64,000 bases of DNA, taken from positions 124,001 to 188,000 of the forward strand of contig NZ_JAHSTW010000001.1 in NCBI RefSeq assembly GCF_019145195.1. Direction: 5' to 3'. This document shows positions 44,293 through 53,268 of this stretch, one piece after another. The notes beneath the pieces are model-generated. The model was not told where the DNA came from. It saw only the letters and a list, made by a program, of their open reading frames with translations, and did not search any database. Position 1 is the first letter of the stretch, and each line of letters begins with the position of its first letter. Source of the stretch: Pseudomonas siliginis (GTDB lineage Bacteria > Pseudomonadota > Gammaproteobacteria > Pseudomonadales > Pseudomonadaceae). Position numbers and translations under genes: made by a program.

Positions 44293-46638
44293 GTGATTAT
44301 TTCCAGGCAACTCACCGGGCTGGCCCTCGCCAGCACCTTGTTCGGGCTGAGCCTGTCAGCCCATGCGCTGAGCCCATCGGCACAGACCAGCGCTGACATT
44401 CGCCGCACCAGTTTTGGCGTGCCGCACATTCGCGCCGAAAACGAACGCGGTCTGGGTTTCGGCATCGGTTACGCCTACGCCCAGGACAATCTGTGCCTGC
44501 TGGCCAACGAGATCGTCACGGTCAATGGTCAGCGCTCCCAGTATTTCGGCCCGGAGCAGTTGACTGTCGAGCAGCGGCAAAACCGCGTCAGTGATGTGTT
44601 CTTCACTTGGCTCAATACCCCTGAAGCAGTCAAGGCGTTCTGGCAGGCACAACCGGCGCAGGTGCATGATCTGGTTGAAGGCTACGCCGCCGGTTACAAC
44701 CGCTATCTGGCTGAGCGCCGTCAGCAAGGATTGCCGCAGCAATGCCAGGGCGAGTGGGTACGTGATATCAGCGCCGAGGATCTGGTCAAACTGACGCGGC
44801 GCCTGTTGGTTGAAGGTGGGGTGGGGCAGTTCGCCGAAGCCCTTGCTGGCGCGACACCGCCGCAAGCGACGGCGCAGGTCAAGCACGACACCGAGGCGTT
44901 CCAGTTGGCCGACGCGCGTCAGCAACGTTTCGCCCTGGATCGCGGCAGCAATGCCGTGGCAGTCGGCAGCGAGCGCTCATTCAATGGCCGTGGCATGTTG
45001 CTGGCCAACCCGCATTTCCCATGGGTCGGGGGCATGCGCTTCTATCAGATGCACCTGACCATCCCCGGCAAGCTTGATGTGATGGGCGCCGCTTTGCCGG
45101 GATTGCCGATGATCAATATCGGTTTCAACCAGCATCTGGCCTGGACCCATACCGTCGATTCGTCGAAACACTTCACGTTGTATCGCCTGCAACTCGACCC
45201 GAAGGATCCGACTCGATATTTGCTGGACGGCAAGTCGCTGCCACTGAGCAAACAGACGGTTACCGTGCAGGTCAAGCAGGCTGACGGACAGGTCGTAGCA
45301 GTTGCGCGCGATATCTACAGTTCGCAGTTCGGCCCGATCGTGCAATGGCCGGGCAAGCTCGACTGGGACAGGCAATATGCCTACAGCTTGCGCGATGCCA
45401 ACCTCGACAACGATCGCGTGCTCGAACAGTGGTATGCGATGAACCAGGCCAGCAATCTCAAGGATCTGCAAGACGCGGTGCACAAGATCCAGGGCATTCC
45501 GTGGGTCAACACCCTGGCAGTGGATGACAAGGGCCAGACGCTGTACATGAACCTGTCGGTGGTACCGAACGTAAGCGCGGAAAAACTAGCCAAGTGCAGC
45601 GACCCACGCCTCGGTCTGCGCATGATCGTGCTGGACGGTTCCAACAGCGGCTGTGCCTGGGATGTCGATCCGCACGCGGCGCAGAAGGGCATCTTCGCTT
45701 CCAGCCAGTTGCCGCAATTGCTGCGCAGGGATTTCGTTCAGCACTCCAACGACTCGGCATGGCTGGCCAACCCGGCTCAACCGCTCACCGGCTATTCACC
45801 GCTGATCAGTCAGGAAGGACAACCGCTGGGCCTGCGCTCACGATTTGCGCTTGATCGTTTGGGTGAACTGAGCAAGAAAGGCCCGCTGGCAGTCAAGGAT
45901 CTGCAGCACATGGTCATGGACGATCAGGTCTATCTGGCCGCGCAGGTCATGCCCGATCTGCTGAAGTTCTGCGGCTCCGATCTGGGCAGCGATGCCGCGA
46001 CACTCAAGTCTGCGTGCGCCAGCCTCAAAGCCTGGGACGGCCGCGCCAATCTGGATTCCGGGCTCGGTCTGGTGCATTTTCAGAACATCATGCAGGCGCT
46101 GCTTGAATCAGCGGATATCTGGCGTGTTGCATTCAATCCGGCAGATGCGCAACACACTCCTCGCGGCCTGGCAGTCGAACAACCTGCCGTAGCCAAAGCA
46201 CTGCGTGAAGCGATGCTGGCGTCGGTCGAGCGGGTCGGAAAAATGGGCCTGAAACCTGAAACGCGCTGGGGTGATATCCAGGTGGTCAGCAGCGGCGGGC
46301 AGCAAACGCCGATTCATGGCGGGCCGGGGACGCTGGGCATCTATAACGCGATGCAAAGCGTGCCCCGTGAGGATGGCAAACTTGAAGTGGTCAGCGGCAC
46401 CAGCTACCTGCAAGTGGTGAGCTTCGATGAAAAAGGCCCGCACGCCCAAGGGCTGCTGGCGTTCTCGTTATCCAGTGATCCGATGTCGAAATACTCGCGG
46501 GATCAGACTGCTGCGTTTTCGAAGAAACAGTGGAGTGTTCTGCCGTTCACCGAACAGCAGATCCAGGCGGATCCGCAATATCAGGTGCAGACGATTCAAC
46601 AGGCACAGGATCAGGAAGGGAAGGTGGCAGCGCAGTAA
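44293..46638 (+). CDS. pvdQ: PvdQ-like N-terminal-nucleophile acylase
   Basis: A 781-residue periplasmic amidohydrolase of the penicillin acylase family. The signal peptide ends after SAHA (about 25). The alpha chain and spacer run to Gly218; the nucleophile of the beta chain is Ser219 in DRGSNAVAVG, where autocatalytic cleavage is expected. Further pieces, FGVPHIRAEN, GIGYAYAQDN, NPHFPWVGGMRFYQMHL and GFNQHLAWTHTVDSSKHFTLY, fit PvdQ. PvdQ removes the myristoyl chain from pyoverdine precursors and also cleaves long-chain acyl-homoserine lactones. The start follows AGGAGCAAGCG with GTG or ATT-type context (GTGATTATTTCC), so the initiator is GTG. Confidence 0.88.
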   Translation: MIISRQLTGLALASTLFGLSLSAHALSPSAQTSADIRRTSFGVPHIRAENERGLGFGIGYAYAQDNLCLLANEIVTVNGQRSQYFGPEQLTVEQRQNRVSDVFFTWLNTPEAVKAFWQAQPAQVHDLVEGYAAGYNRYLAERRQQGLPQQCQGEWVRDISAEDLVKLTRRLLVEGGVGQFAEALAGATPPQATAQVKHDTEAFQLADARQQRFALDRGSNAVAVGSERSFNGRGMLLANPHFPWVGGMRFYQMHLTIPGKLDVMGAALPGLPMINIGFNQHLAWTHTVDSSKHFTLYRLQLDPKDPTRYLLDGKSLPLSKQTVTVQVKQADGQVVAVARDIYSSQFGPIVQWPGKLDWDRQYAYSLRDANLDNDRVLEQWYAMNQASNLKDLQDAVHKIQGIPWVNTLAVDDKGQTLYMNLSVVPNVSAEKLAKCSDPRLGLRMIVLDGSNSGCAWDVDPHAAQKGIFASSQLPQLLRRDFVQHSNDSAWLANPAQPLTGYSPLISQEGQPLGLRSRFALDRLGELSKKGPLAVKDLQHMVMDDQVYLAAQVMPDLLKFCGSDLGSDAATLKSACASLKAWDGRANLDSGLGLVHFQNIMQALLESADIWRVAFNPADAQHTPRGLAVEQPAVAKALREAMLASVERVGKMGLKPETRWGDIQVVSSGGQQTPIHGGPGTLGIYNAMQSVPREDGKLEVVSGTSYLQVVSFDEKGPHAQGLLAFSLSSDPMSKYSRDQTAAFSKKQWSVLPFTEQQIQADPQYQVQTIQQAQDQEGKVAAQ

Positions 46639-46661
46639 AACAGTCACAGCTCGAAACAAAC

Positions 46662-46693
46662 GAAGGCCGCTTCCCGCAAGGGACGCGGCCTTC
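46662..46693. terminator. Terminator-like hairpin between pvdQ-like and FecR genes
   Basis: GAAGGCCGC pairs with GCGGCCTTC across a 14-base loop, followed by AGCTTTT on the plus strand. It could end the pvdQ-like message; its right arm reaches the FecR stop codon. Confidence 0.55.
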
Positions 46694-47693
46694 AGCTTTT
46701 CGGCGGGCGTTGCGGCATCGAATTGATCACCGGGTTGCCTTCCTTGTTGCGCGTCAAATAGACCGGCAGCACTTTCGGCAGGCTGTTGGCGAGGTGGTTC
46801 ATCTCTTTGATGTTGTAGACGCCGCCCACGCGGATCGCGCCGGTATTGGTGTCGGCCAGCATCAACGGCTTGTCGAGGTAACGGTTGATCAGCGGCAGAG
46901 CGTCGTGCAGCGCAAGGTTGTCGAGCACCAATCGGCCGCTGCGCCAGGCCAGCGAGGTGTCGCCAGGGTAGGTCTGACTGATTTGCGGCGCGTAATCGCC
47001 ATGCCGGTAACGTGCTTGCATCGACGGGCTCAGGCGCAGACCGTCGCCCGGCAGATCGCGATTGCTGCTGACCAACACCGAACCCTCGACCAGATTGACC
47101 CGCACCTGATCTTCGTACATCCACACATTGAACCTCGTTCCGGTCACGCGGATCTTGCCGTCGCCGGCGCGAACCACGAACGGATGAGACGTGTCATGGC
47201 TGACATTAAAAAACGCCTCGCCCTTGTTCAGGGTGACGCGACGTTCATGTTTGTAATTGCTGAAGGTCAGGTCGGTGTGCAGGTTGAGTTCGAGCTGGCT
47301 GCCGTCACTCAGGGTGATCTGACGCACACTGTCGGTGGCGGCGTAATGCTGATAACTATTGGGCACCCAGCCCAGACTCCAGCCGCTGTAAGCCGCAAGC
47401 GGCAAGGCGAGGGCGCAGGCGCCAGCAATGACCGCGAACTTGCGCCACGAACGCGAAGGCTTGCGCTGCGCGGCGAGTGCCTCGGGCTCGGTTCGCGGCA
47501 GATCTCCGGCGACTTCCCAGATCTCCTGCATGGCTTCGTATTCGAAAGCGTGCAAAGGATGTGCATCGTGCCAGGTCTCAAATGCGCGACGCTCCTCGTC
47601 CGTGCAGTCAGCGGCGTGCAGACGCATGCACCAGTGCGCGGCGGCATCGGTGATCGCATCGTATTCGGCTTCCGAGAGAGTGTCTTGGGTCAT
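46692..47693 (-). CDS. FecR/FpvR-type anti-sigma factor
   Basis: A 333-residue membrane anti-sigma factor. The N-terminal domain (AAHWCMRLHAADCTDEERRAFETWHDAHPLHAFEYE) is the FecR N-terminal DUF4880 part; one membrane helix lies at about 86-106 (FAVIAGACALALPLAAYSGW); the periplasmic part has the FecR core (ITLSDGSQLELNLHTDL, RRVTLNKGEAFFNVSHD, FVVRAGDGKIRVTGTRFNVW, VRVNLVEGSVLV) and a STN-like tail. Such proteins hold an ECF sigma factor and release it on siderophore-receptor signalling. No sigma gene is beside it; next to the PvdQ-like gene, FpvR (which controls PvdS and FpvI) is the obvious comparison. Confidence 0.85.
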   Translation of the reverse strand: MTQDTLSEAEYDAITDAAAHWCMRLHAADCTDEERRAFETWHDAHPLHAFEYEAMQEIWEVAGDLPRTEPEALAAQRKPSRSWRKFAVIAGACALALPLAAYSGWSLGWVPNSYQHYAATDSVRQITLSDGSQLELNLHTDLTFSNYKHERRVTLNKGEAFFNVSHDTSHPFVVRAGDGKIRVTGTRFNVWMYEDQVRVNLVEGSVLVSSNRDLPGDGLRLSPSMQARYRHGDYAPQISQTYPGDTSLAWRSGRLVLDNLALHDALPLINRYLDKPLMLADTNTGAIRVGGVYNIKEMNHLANSLPKVLPVYLTRNKEGNPVINSMPQRPPKS

Positions 47694-47846
47694 TGACTCG
47701 TCCTGATTTCGCTCATTCTAACCTCGCCGGCAGGCTGCCGAGAACATCCGTCATGGCATTTACCCATCAACGCGGAACTTATTTTTCCCTGTGGCGCCCA
47801 AAAAAACAGGAAGCAACTGCCTACTATCCATAAATGGAGTGAAAAA

Positions 47847-48116
47847 ATGATCAAAAAGACATTCGCAGCCCTGATCGCCACTGCCGGTTTGCTCAGCGCC
47901 GGTGCCGCCTTGGCGGACAAGCCGGGCGCAGGCTGGATCACCATCGAAAAAGCCATCGAGGTCGCCAAGACCAAGGCCGGCTATGTCGAGGTCTATGAGA
48001 TCGGCGCCGACAATGACGGTTACTGGGAAGGCGAAGGGCGCAAGGCTGACGGCATTGTCTACGAGTTCCGCATCGACGGCGCCTCGGGCAATGTACTGCG
48101 CGATCAGAAGGACTAA
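47847..48116 (+). CDS. Periplasmic PepSY-domain protein
   Basis: An 89-residue exported protein: signal peptide MIKKTFAALIATAGLLSAGAALA, then one PepSY domain (WITIEKAIEVAKTKAGYVEVYEIGADNDGYWEGEGRKADGIVYEFRIDGASGNVLRDQKD). PepSY domains inhibit peptidases or act as sensor add-ons in the periplasm; single-domain forms are common near two-component systems, but none is here. The ATG follows AATGGAGTGAAAAA. A strong terminator comes after the stop. Confidence 0.87.
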   Translation: MIKKTFAALIATAGLLSAGAALADKPGAGWITIEKAIEVAKTKAGYVEVYEIGADNDGYWEGEGRKADGIVYEFRIDGASGNVLRDQKD

Positions 48117-48150
48117 CCGACCGTAGTAATTTTTGATTCTGGTCATGAGC

Positions 48151-48182
48151 AATGCGCTGGCGTCACGCCGGCGCATTTTTTT
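48151..48182 (+). terminator. Rho-independent terminator after the PepSY gene
   Basis: AATGCGCTGGCG and CGCCGGCGCATT form a 12-bp stem (one G-T pair) around a TCA loop, followed by TTTTTTT. Clear intrinsic terminator on the plus strand. Confidence 0.88.
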
Positions 48183-48187
48183 GGTCG

Positions 48188-51100
48188 TCACGCCAGCGCT
48201 TGCGAGGACCCTGCCTGATGTGCAACCGGCGCCGGTAGCGGTATGGGCGCCGGAAGCGGGTCGAGCTGGCGCCCCAGTTCGCTGATGAGCAGGGCGATAG
48301 AGTCGGCGTTGGCGAGCATCACGTCGACCCGCGCATCTGCTGAAACAGGACTGCGAAACGCTCGGCGCGCGTCTGCAAGGTTTGTGGTTTTGGTAAGGCT
48401 GAGGATTTTCAGGTAATCCGCGGCATGCGTCGGCATTTTGTCCAGATCGGTCCAGACGTGGTTATCGGATTTCACCGCAAACAGGTGCGAGAGATTGCCG
48501 TAGCGCGACAATAACCTGCGATAACGTTCAAGCGAGTCCTTGGCCGCTTGCCCCTCTGCCGTCGTCGTGTCGATAAGATCGAGATAAGGCCCCATGGCCT
48601 GGACCGTTACCAGATCTTCGCTGTCGCAAACCAGATGCGAGAGTTCATGGATCAGCGTTAGCGCGCGTGCGTGTGAATCAACGTTGAACCGAGGAGGTAA
48701 ATGGGCGGTGTATCTGTCCATTCTTGGATTGAAAAAAACCTCGGTGAGATGAATTATTTTTTGTTTGTCCTGTTTGAAAACGAAGGCAACGGTATTGGCG
48801 CTGCCAGGCCCATTCAGACCAATAAAAAAGCGCTCGGTGTAGAGCAAATCATCTTTTGGGTTCGTCAGTTCCTGGCAGACAGGAATTATCACTTTCTCGA
48901 GTTTTGTGAGCAGCAAGGGCGTTACCTCATGCACCTCGAAGAACTCCTTCAAAACCGTCTCCAGCCGTGTGCCCGCAGGATTGCTGCGCTGTGTAACGTA
49001 GTTATGCAGGCAGTTGACTGCGTATTCTCTTGCACGGTTTACGGCTTGCTGTATCACGAAAGCCCTGGCCGGATAGCGACGGTGGATCTGGGCCATGCCT
49101 CTGGCCTGGATATACATCTCTATTGAGCGGTTTTCCTCGACTTCATGTTGAGCAGGGTCACGACGTTTTGATCGGCAGCGATGAACCGGCTGGCTGGCGC
49201 TCGCAATAACCAGACGGGCATTTTTCTCTTCGAGTGCCGGCCCCTGACTGCCGTCTTTTTTGCGCAAATGCCAGCTTTTTTCGACCTGGACTGCCGGATA
49301 CACCTTGCCGGCAATGGCGGCGTATTTCTGCGTCGTCAACGAATCCCCATAGACCAGCTCATTGGCATCAAGCTTGAGGGATTCCAGCGCCGTACTGCTT
49401 TCAAAGGGCTGCAAATCAATCCGAGCGGGCGTGACGGGCGACACCTTTGCCCAGCGAGAGGCGACTTGCACCGTTGTGGCTGTACCCGCAGGTGCTTGCG
49501 CCTCTGCGGCGAATTCGGAGCCGGCCGTTTCTGCCTCGCTTTCCCATGACAGACGTCCCAGGCTGAAGAGGGTAATCGCCCCTGCGATGAAGCTTTTCAG
49601 GGCATTTGCCCAGTGGTGATCCTGAAGGCCTTCGGCGGACGCCTTGAAGTCCTGATAGCTTCGCCACAGAAAAAAACCGGACGCGAGTTTGCCCGGTAGC
49701 AAATGTGGCACCAGGCGCACGCCGTGACTGAAAAGAAACTTCACCGCTTCCCAATCCGCTTGGCCATTGATCTGTGGCTGGCTGCGCAACAGTTGCGGCA
49801 GAAGGCTCAGGGTGTCTTTGTGCAACCGCTCAAGCATGTTGCCCCTCATGGGGGAGTCATGAAGTGTGATTTCACTGTTTTTGCCGATCGTTGTTTTCAA
49901 CAAGCTCTTGAATACGGCCTGCTGCGCGTCAGGCAGACGCCGGATGAGCAAGTCCTGAAAGTGGCCGGGGGTATTCAGTGCTTCGATCAACTGCGCTTCG
50001 TTCTCGAACTCGCGAAATACCCATCTTGAGTAAGGCGCATAGAGAACCCGGGGACCTGTTTGCCCTGCGCCCGGACCGAAGACATACAGTCCGAGCGCGT
50101 CTACGCAATCAGCGCCTGAAGTCTTGATCAACGATAGCGGACAGGCGATGGCATGAGCGCCCTCGACCGCAGCGCGCGCTATCCCGTCAGGCATGTCGAG
50201 GACCTGGCAAATGTAGTCATAACCGGTATCCGAGAGCTGTTGTTGCAATTTCATCGAGTGAGCGTGTTGCATCAATTGCCAAGGCAACTGGCGCAAAAAC
50301 CGTTCTTTGCTGGTGCGAGCAGACGGGCTGTCGGCTGACAGCGCTTCGGTCACTTTCGCGGTGTAGGTGGTAGCAACATCAAGAGATTGCAGTAATTGCC
50401 GTACCGCGGCCTGGGCAAACTCTTTTGGTAAGGCTGTGGCCGTTGTCGAGGCGACTTTGAAACCGCTGCCCTGCACGACGTTGTAGTGATGCAAGGCAAA
50501 TTCCAGCAAGTTGCAGGCAGGGCCGGCCAATATCAGGTTGGGGGTGATCCGGATGTCCTGTGGCTTGAGCCCATTGCCTGGAAAGCGCGCGTCGAGCAGG
50601 GTTTTGAGGGTCTGCTCGATATGAGTGGCCAGCGCCGGGACCTCATCGAGGAAATCCTTGCCATCGATGAACGCATGCCGCAGTTCATCCAGCAGCGCGA
50701 GTTGCGTGCGTTGCTCCGTCGCCGAGGCCATGCGCAACCAGTCGGGGTAATCCAGATGACGCGAAAGGGTGCTGGCAAGATCGATCGCGCGTCGCAGGTT
50801 GGTATCGATGACAGCATTTTTCATTTGATCAAGGAAGGTCGCCAATGTCTTTGGCTCCTTGATACACACTCGCAGCCTTTCACATTCCGCCAGGAACTGT
50901 TCAATGGCCGATTGCATGCGGTCTCGGGCGACACTGCCATCAATCAATTGAAACTCGCCCAGTGTGTATTGCTGGTCCAGTCCGTGTTGCGCCTTTGGCA
51001 GATTTTCCAGCAGCGTGTGACTCTGATTGTTGTCGTCCAGTCGTTGTTGCAATTGCTTTTGCGCATTGGCGATGTCGTCAAACAGCTCCAGGCCCAGGGC

Positions 51101-53038
51101 CGGTGTCCAGAGGATGGCGCGCCCGGAATGTTTCACGTCCATGCCGCCGCGCTCGGTCAGCAGCACGCAGTGAGCGAGCGGCAGCGCAGCGTTGGGCTCG
51201 GCCCCGTTGAGGGTCAGTGACCAGGCATCGGGGCGGAAACCATTGAGTGACTGGCGGTCCCTGCGTGTCGGGTGCCTGGAATCGAACACGGTGTCGACGA
51301 TCTTTCGTTCCGCCTCCAGCCATGACCCGCTGAGGCTGCGCAGGTACGCCTCACCACGCAGGCCGTCTTCGAATGCCTGGGCCAGTTTCCACAGAATGCC
51401 TTCAAGAAATACGCGCTGTTCGGCGCCGTGCGCGGTCGGCTGGTCTTTGAAGTGGCTGGTCAGATTATCCAGCGTCCGTCCCAGAAGTGTCGCCTGCTGC
51501 GCAGCCTTGTCTGCCTGCACGAGTGACGATGGCGGTGTACTGGTAAACAACGGCCGGGTACTCCAGCGCTGATTGACGTCGAGCTTGAGCAGCCGTTCAT
51601 GAATCATTGAGCGGATATCCAACGCCTTGTCGAAGAGCGCATGGATGTCAGTGGTGCGCTCGCTCTGACGAAAACGCTGCAGAACGAATTCAACGTTCTG
51701 ACGTTGCTTGGTGAGGATGGCCTCGAACAGCGTCGTCATGATCTCACCGCCAATGTTTTCCCCGGATACCTGTGCGTTAGCGAAGCCAAGGTAGCGATTG
51801 CGCTCTTGCAGGTTCATCAGCCCGTACAGCTCATCTTCGTGCCCGGCTGCCCGCAGTTTGGCGGTCAGTGTCTGTTTGAGGTCGGCGTAGTCGGTGAGTA
51901 CCTGCAGGCCCTGGCTGGGCGTATAGAGATAAGCCTTGTCGTGATTGATCATCAGCGAACCGGCCAGCTCGACACAGGCTGTTTCTTCGCTCAGGCACAC
52001 GGTTTCGAACGTTGGCCGCCGTACCGCAACGGTTGGCTCACGTACCAGGCTGTGCAGGGCGTCGAACTCGCTGGCGGTGAGGATCTGCGTTTCGCGCTTG
52101 ATCATCAGATCCGCGCGCGCCTGATCCTGCACCGTCTGGCTGAAGAAAGTACGTCTGGGCGAGCCTTCGAATGAAGCGCCGTTCCAAAACACCTCAAGCT
52201 GTCGAAACAACAGCATGGTCAGTTTTCCCGACGCCGACTTGATCGCATTGCTCCAGGCCGACTGATCGTCTTCGCGTACCGAACGGGCGGGATGGGTGAA
52301 TTCTACGGCCTGACCGTGGGGCCAGCCCTGACGGTGAAAGTGCACCAACAGCGCTTCAGTCAGCGACAGCGAGTCGACCCACTGTTTCCCATCCGAAGAA
52401 GTCACCGAATAGAAACCGACCCGGGTAAGCGACTGTTGCACCGCGCCAAAATGCGCTTCGAGCAGTTCGTCGAGAATCTTTTCCAGCAGCGTTGCAAGGG
52501 ATGGCAGGCGTTTAAGCTCGTCCAGCAAGTCACGGGCGCACCTCTCCAGAGAGTCGCCGATTGCCAATTGCTGGTCCTCGAACACATCACCTTCGATGGT
52601 TTCGCAAGTCAGAGTGATACCGCGTTTCTCCACCAGTTCCTTGCGCAATGAAACCGAGAGGAAAGCCAGCAGATCATCGTTTTCCCTGGCGTTGTCGAGG
52701 CGTTTCTGCAGGGCATCAGTCAGGGCTTGCCGGTCAGCGAATTTTTTCAGGCCATCGTAGGGCGTATAGAGAAACACGCCGTTGTCATCCGGCCCGGCGC
52801 TGAGTATGAAGCTGCCTGCCAGCGGCACGGCCAGTTGCTTGTCGGCGTTGAGCAGGATGCGTTCGGCCAGCATTGGCGGGGTTTGCTTGTTGCGCAGTGA
52901 TTGCGTAGCGAGTTGCGCATGTGCAAGCCAGTCGAAGTCTTTGCTGTTGAGACCGTGTGCCGGACCGAGGTTAGCGTGCAGGCCGGGTGAATCGAATACC
53001 ACTGGAAACAACAGCGGGGCAGTCGGGGTGGACATCAT
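48188..53038 (-). CDS. Giant toxin-like protein with C-terminal HExxH metallopeptidase motif
   Basis: A roughly 1616-residue protein resembling the large dermonecrotic-toxin-domain (DUF6543-type) proteins of Pseudomonas. Four similar units, of the form hhYTPxxGLxxFxDxxxLxxxL, occur near residues 90, 373, 646 and 1003 (YTPYDGLKKFAD, YTPSQGLQVLTD, WTPALGLELFDD, YAPYSRWVFREF). A hydrophobic stretch lies near 1150 (LKSFIAGAITLFSLG). The C-terminal part has HELSH (48635-48649) and, later, NADSIALLI, as in aspzincin-type zinc peptidases. No signal peptide is seen; export route and target are unknown. The ATG at 53038 has only a weak site. Confidence 0.75.
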   Translation of the reverse strand: MMSTPTAPLLFPVVFDSPGLHANLGPAHGLNSKDFDWLAHAQLATQSLRNKQTPPMLAERILLNADKQLAVPLAGSFILSAGPDDNGVFLYTPYDGLKKFADRQALTDALQKRLDNARENDDLLAFLSVSLRKELVEKRGITLTCETIEGDVFEDQQLAIGDSLERCARDLLDELKRLPSLATLLEKILDELLEAHFGAVQQSLTRVGFYSVTSSDGKQWVDSLSLTEALLVHFHRQGWPHGQAVEFTHPARSVREDDQSAWSNAIKSASGKLTMLLFRQLEVFWNGASFEGSPRRTFFSQTVQDQARADLMIKRETQILTASEFDALHSLVREPTVAVRRPTFETVCLSEETACVELAGSLMINHDKAYLYTPSQGLQVLTDYADLKQTLTAKLRAAGHEDELYGLMNLQERNRYLGFANAQVSGENIGGEIMTTLFEAILTKQRQNVEFVLQRFRQSERTTDIHALFDKALDIRSMIHERLLKLDVNQRWSTRPLFTSTPPSSLVQADKAAQQATLLGRTLDNLTSHFKDQPTAHGAEQRVFLEGILWKLAQAFEDGLRGEAYLRSLSGSWLEAERKIVDTVFDSRHPTRRDRQSLNGFRPDAWSLTLNGAEPNAALPLAHCVLLTERGGMDVKHSGRAILWTPALGLELFDDIANAQKQLQQRLDDNNQSHTLLENLPKAQHGLDQQYTLGEFQLIDGSVARDRMQSAIEQFLAECERLRVCIKEPKTLATFLDQMKNAVIDTNLRRAIDLASTLSRHLDYPDWLRMASATEQRTQLALLDELRHAFIDGKDFLDEVPALATHIEQTLKTLLDARFPGNGLKPQDIRITPNLILAGPACNLLEFALHHYNVVQGSGFKVASTTATALPKEFAQAAVRQLLQSLDVATTYTAKVTEALSADSPSARTSKERFLRQLPWQLMQHAHSMKLQQQLSDTGYDYICQVLDMPDGIARAAVEGAHAIACPLSLIKTSGADCVDALGLYVFGPGAGQTGPRVLYAPYSRWVFREFENEAQLIEALNTPGHFQDLLIRRLPDAQQAVFKSLLKTTIGKNSEITLHDSPMRGNMLERLHKDTLSLLPQLLRSQPQINGQADWEAVKFLFSHGVRLVPHLLPGKLASGFFLWRSYQDFKASAEGLQDHHWANALKSFIAGAITLFSLGRLSWESEAETAGSEFAAEAQAPAGTATTVQVASRWAKVSPVTPARIDLQPFESSTALESLKLDANELVYGDSLTTQKYAAIAGKVYPAVQVEKSWHLRKKDGSQGPALEEKNARLVIASASQPVHRCRSKRRDPAQHEVEENRSIEMYIQARGMAQIHRRYPARAFVIQQAVNRAREYAVNCLHNYVTQRSNPAGTRLETVLKEFFEVHEVTPLLLTKLEKVIIPVCQELTNPKDDLLYTERFFIGLNGPGSANTVAFVFKQDKQKIIHLTEVFFNPRMDRYTAHLPPRFNVDSHARALTLIHELSHLVCDSEDLVTVQAMGPYLDLIDTTTAEGQAAKDSLERYRRLLSRYGNLSHLFAVKSDNHVWTDLDKMPTHAADYLKILSLTKTTNLADARRAFRSPVSADARVDVMLANADSIALLISELGRQLDPLPAPIPLPAPVAHQAGSSQALA

Positions 53039-53268
53039 TGCAACTCTGAACAGGGCGCCATTGGGCTGGAACTCAACAGTAAATGCGCAGAGTGGAGCAC
53101 TTGCGGTAGATAGTGACCGCACGTGCCGACATCGAAATGTGCATCAGGGCGCACCAACCAATGGCAATTAATCGAAGGGTTGACAGCTGGCAGCTCGGAC
53201 AGGGTTAATCGGTGGGCAAAATCGACCGTACGCTGTTGTTCCCTCCAATAATCATTCTGGAGCTTCAG

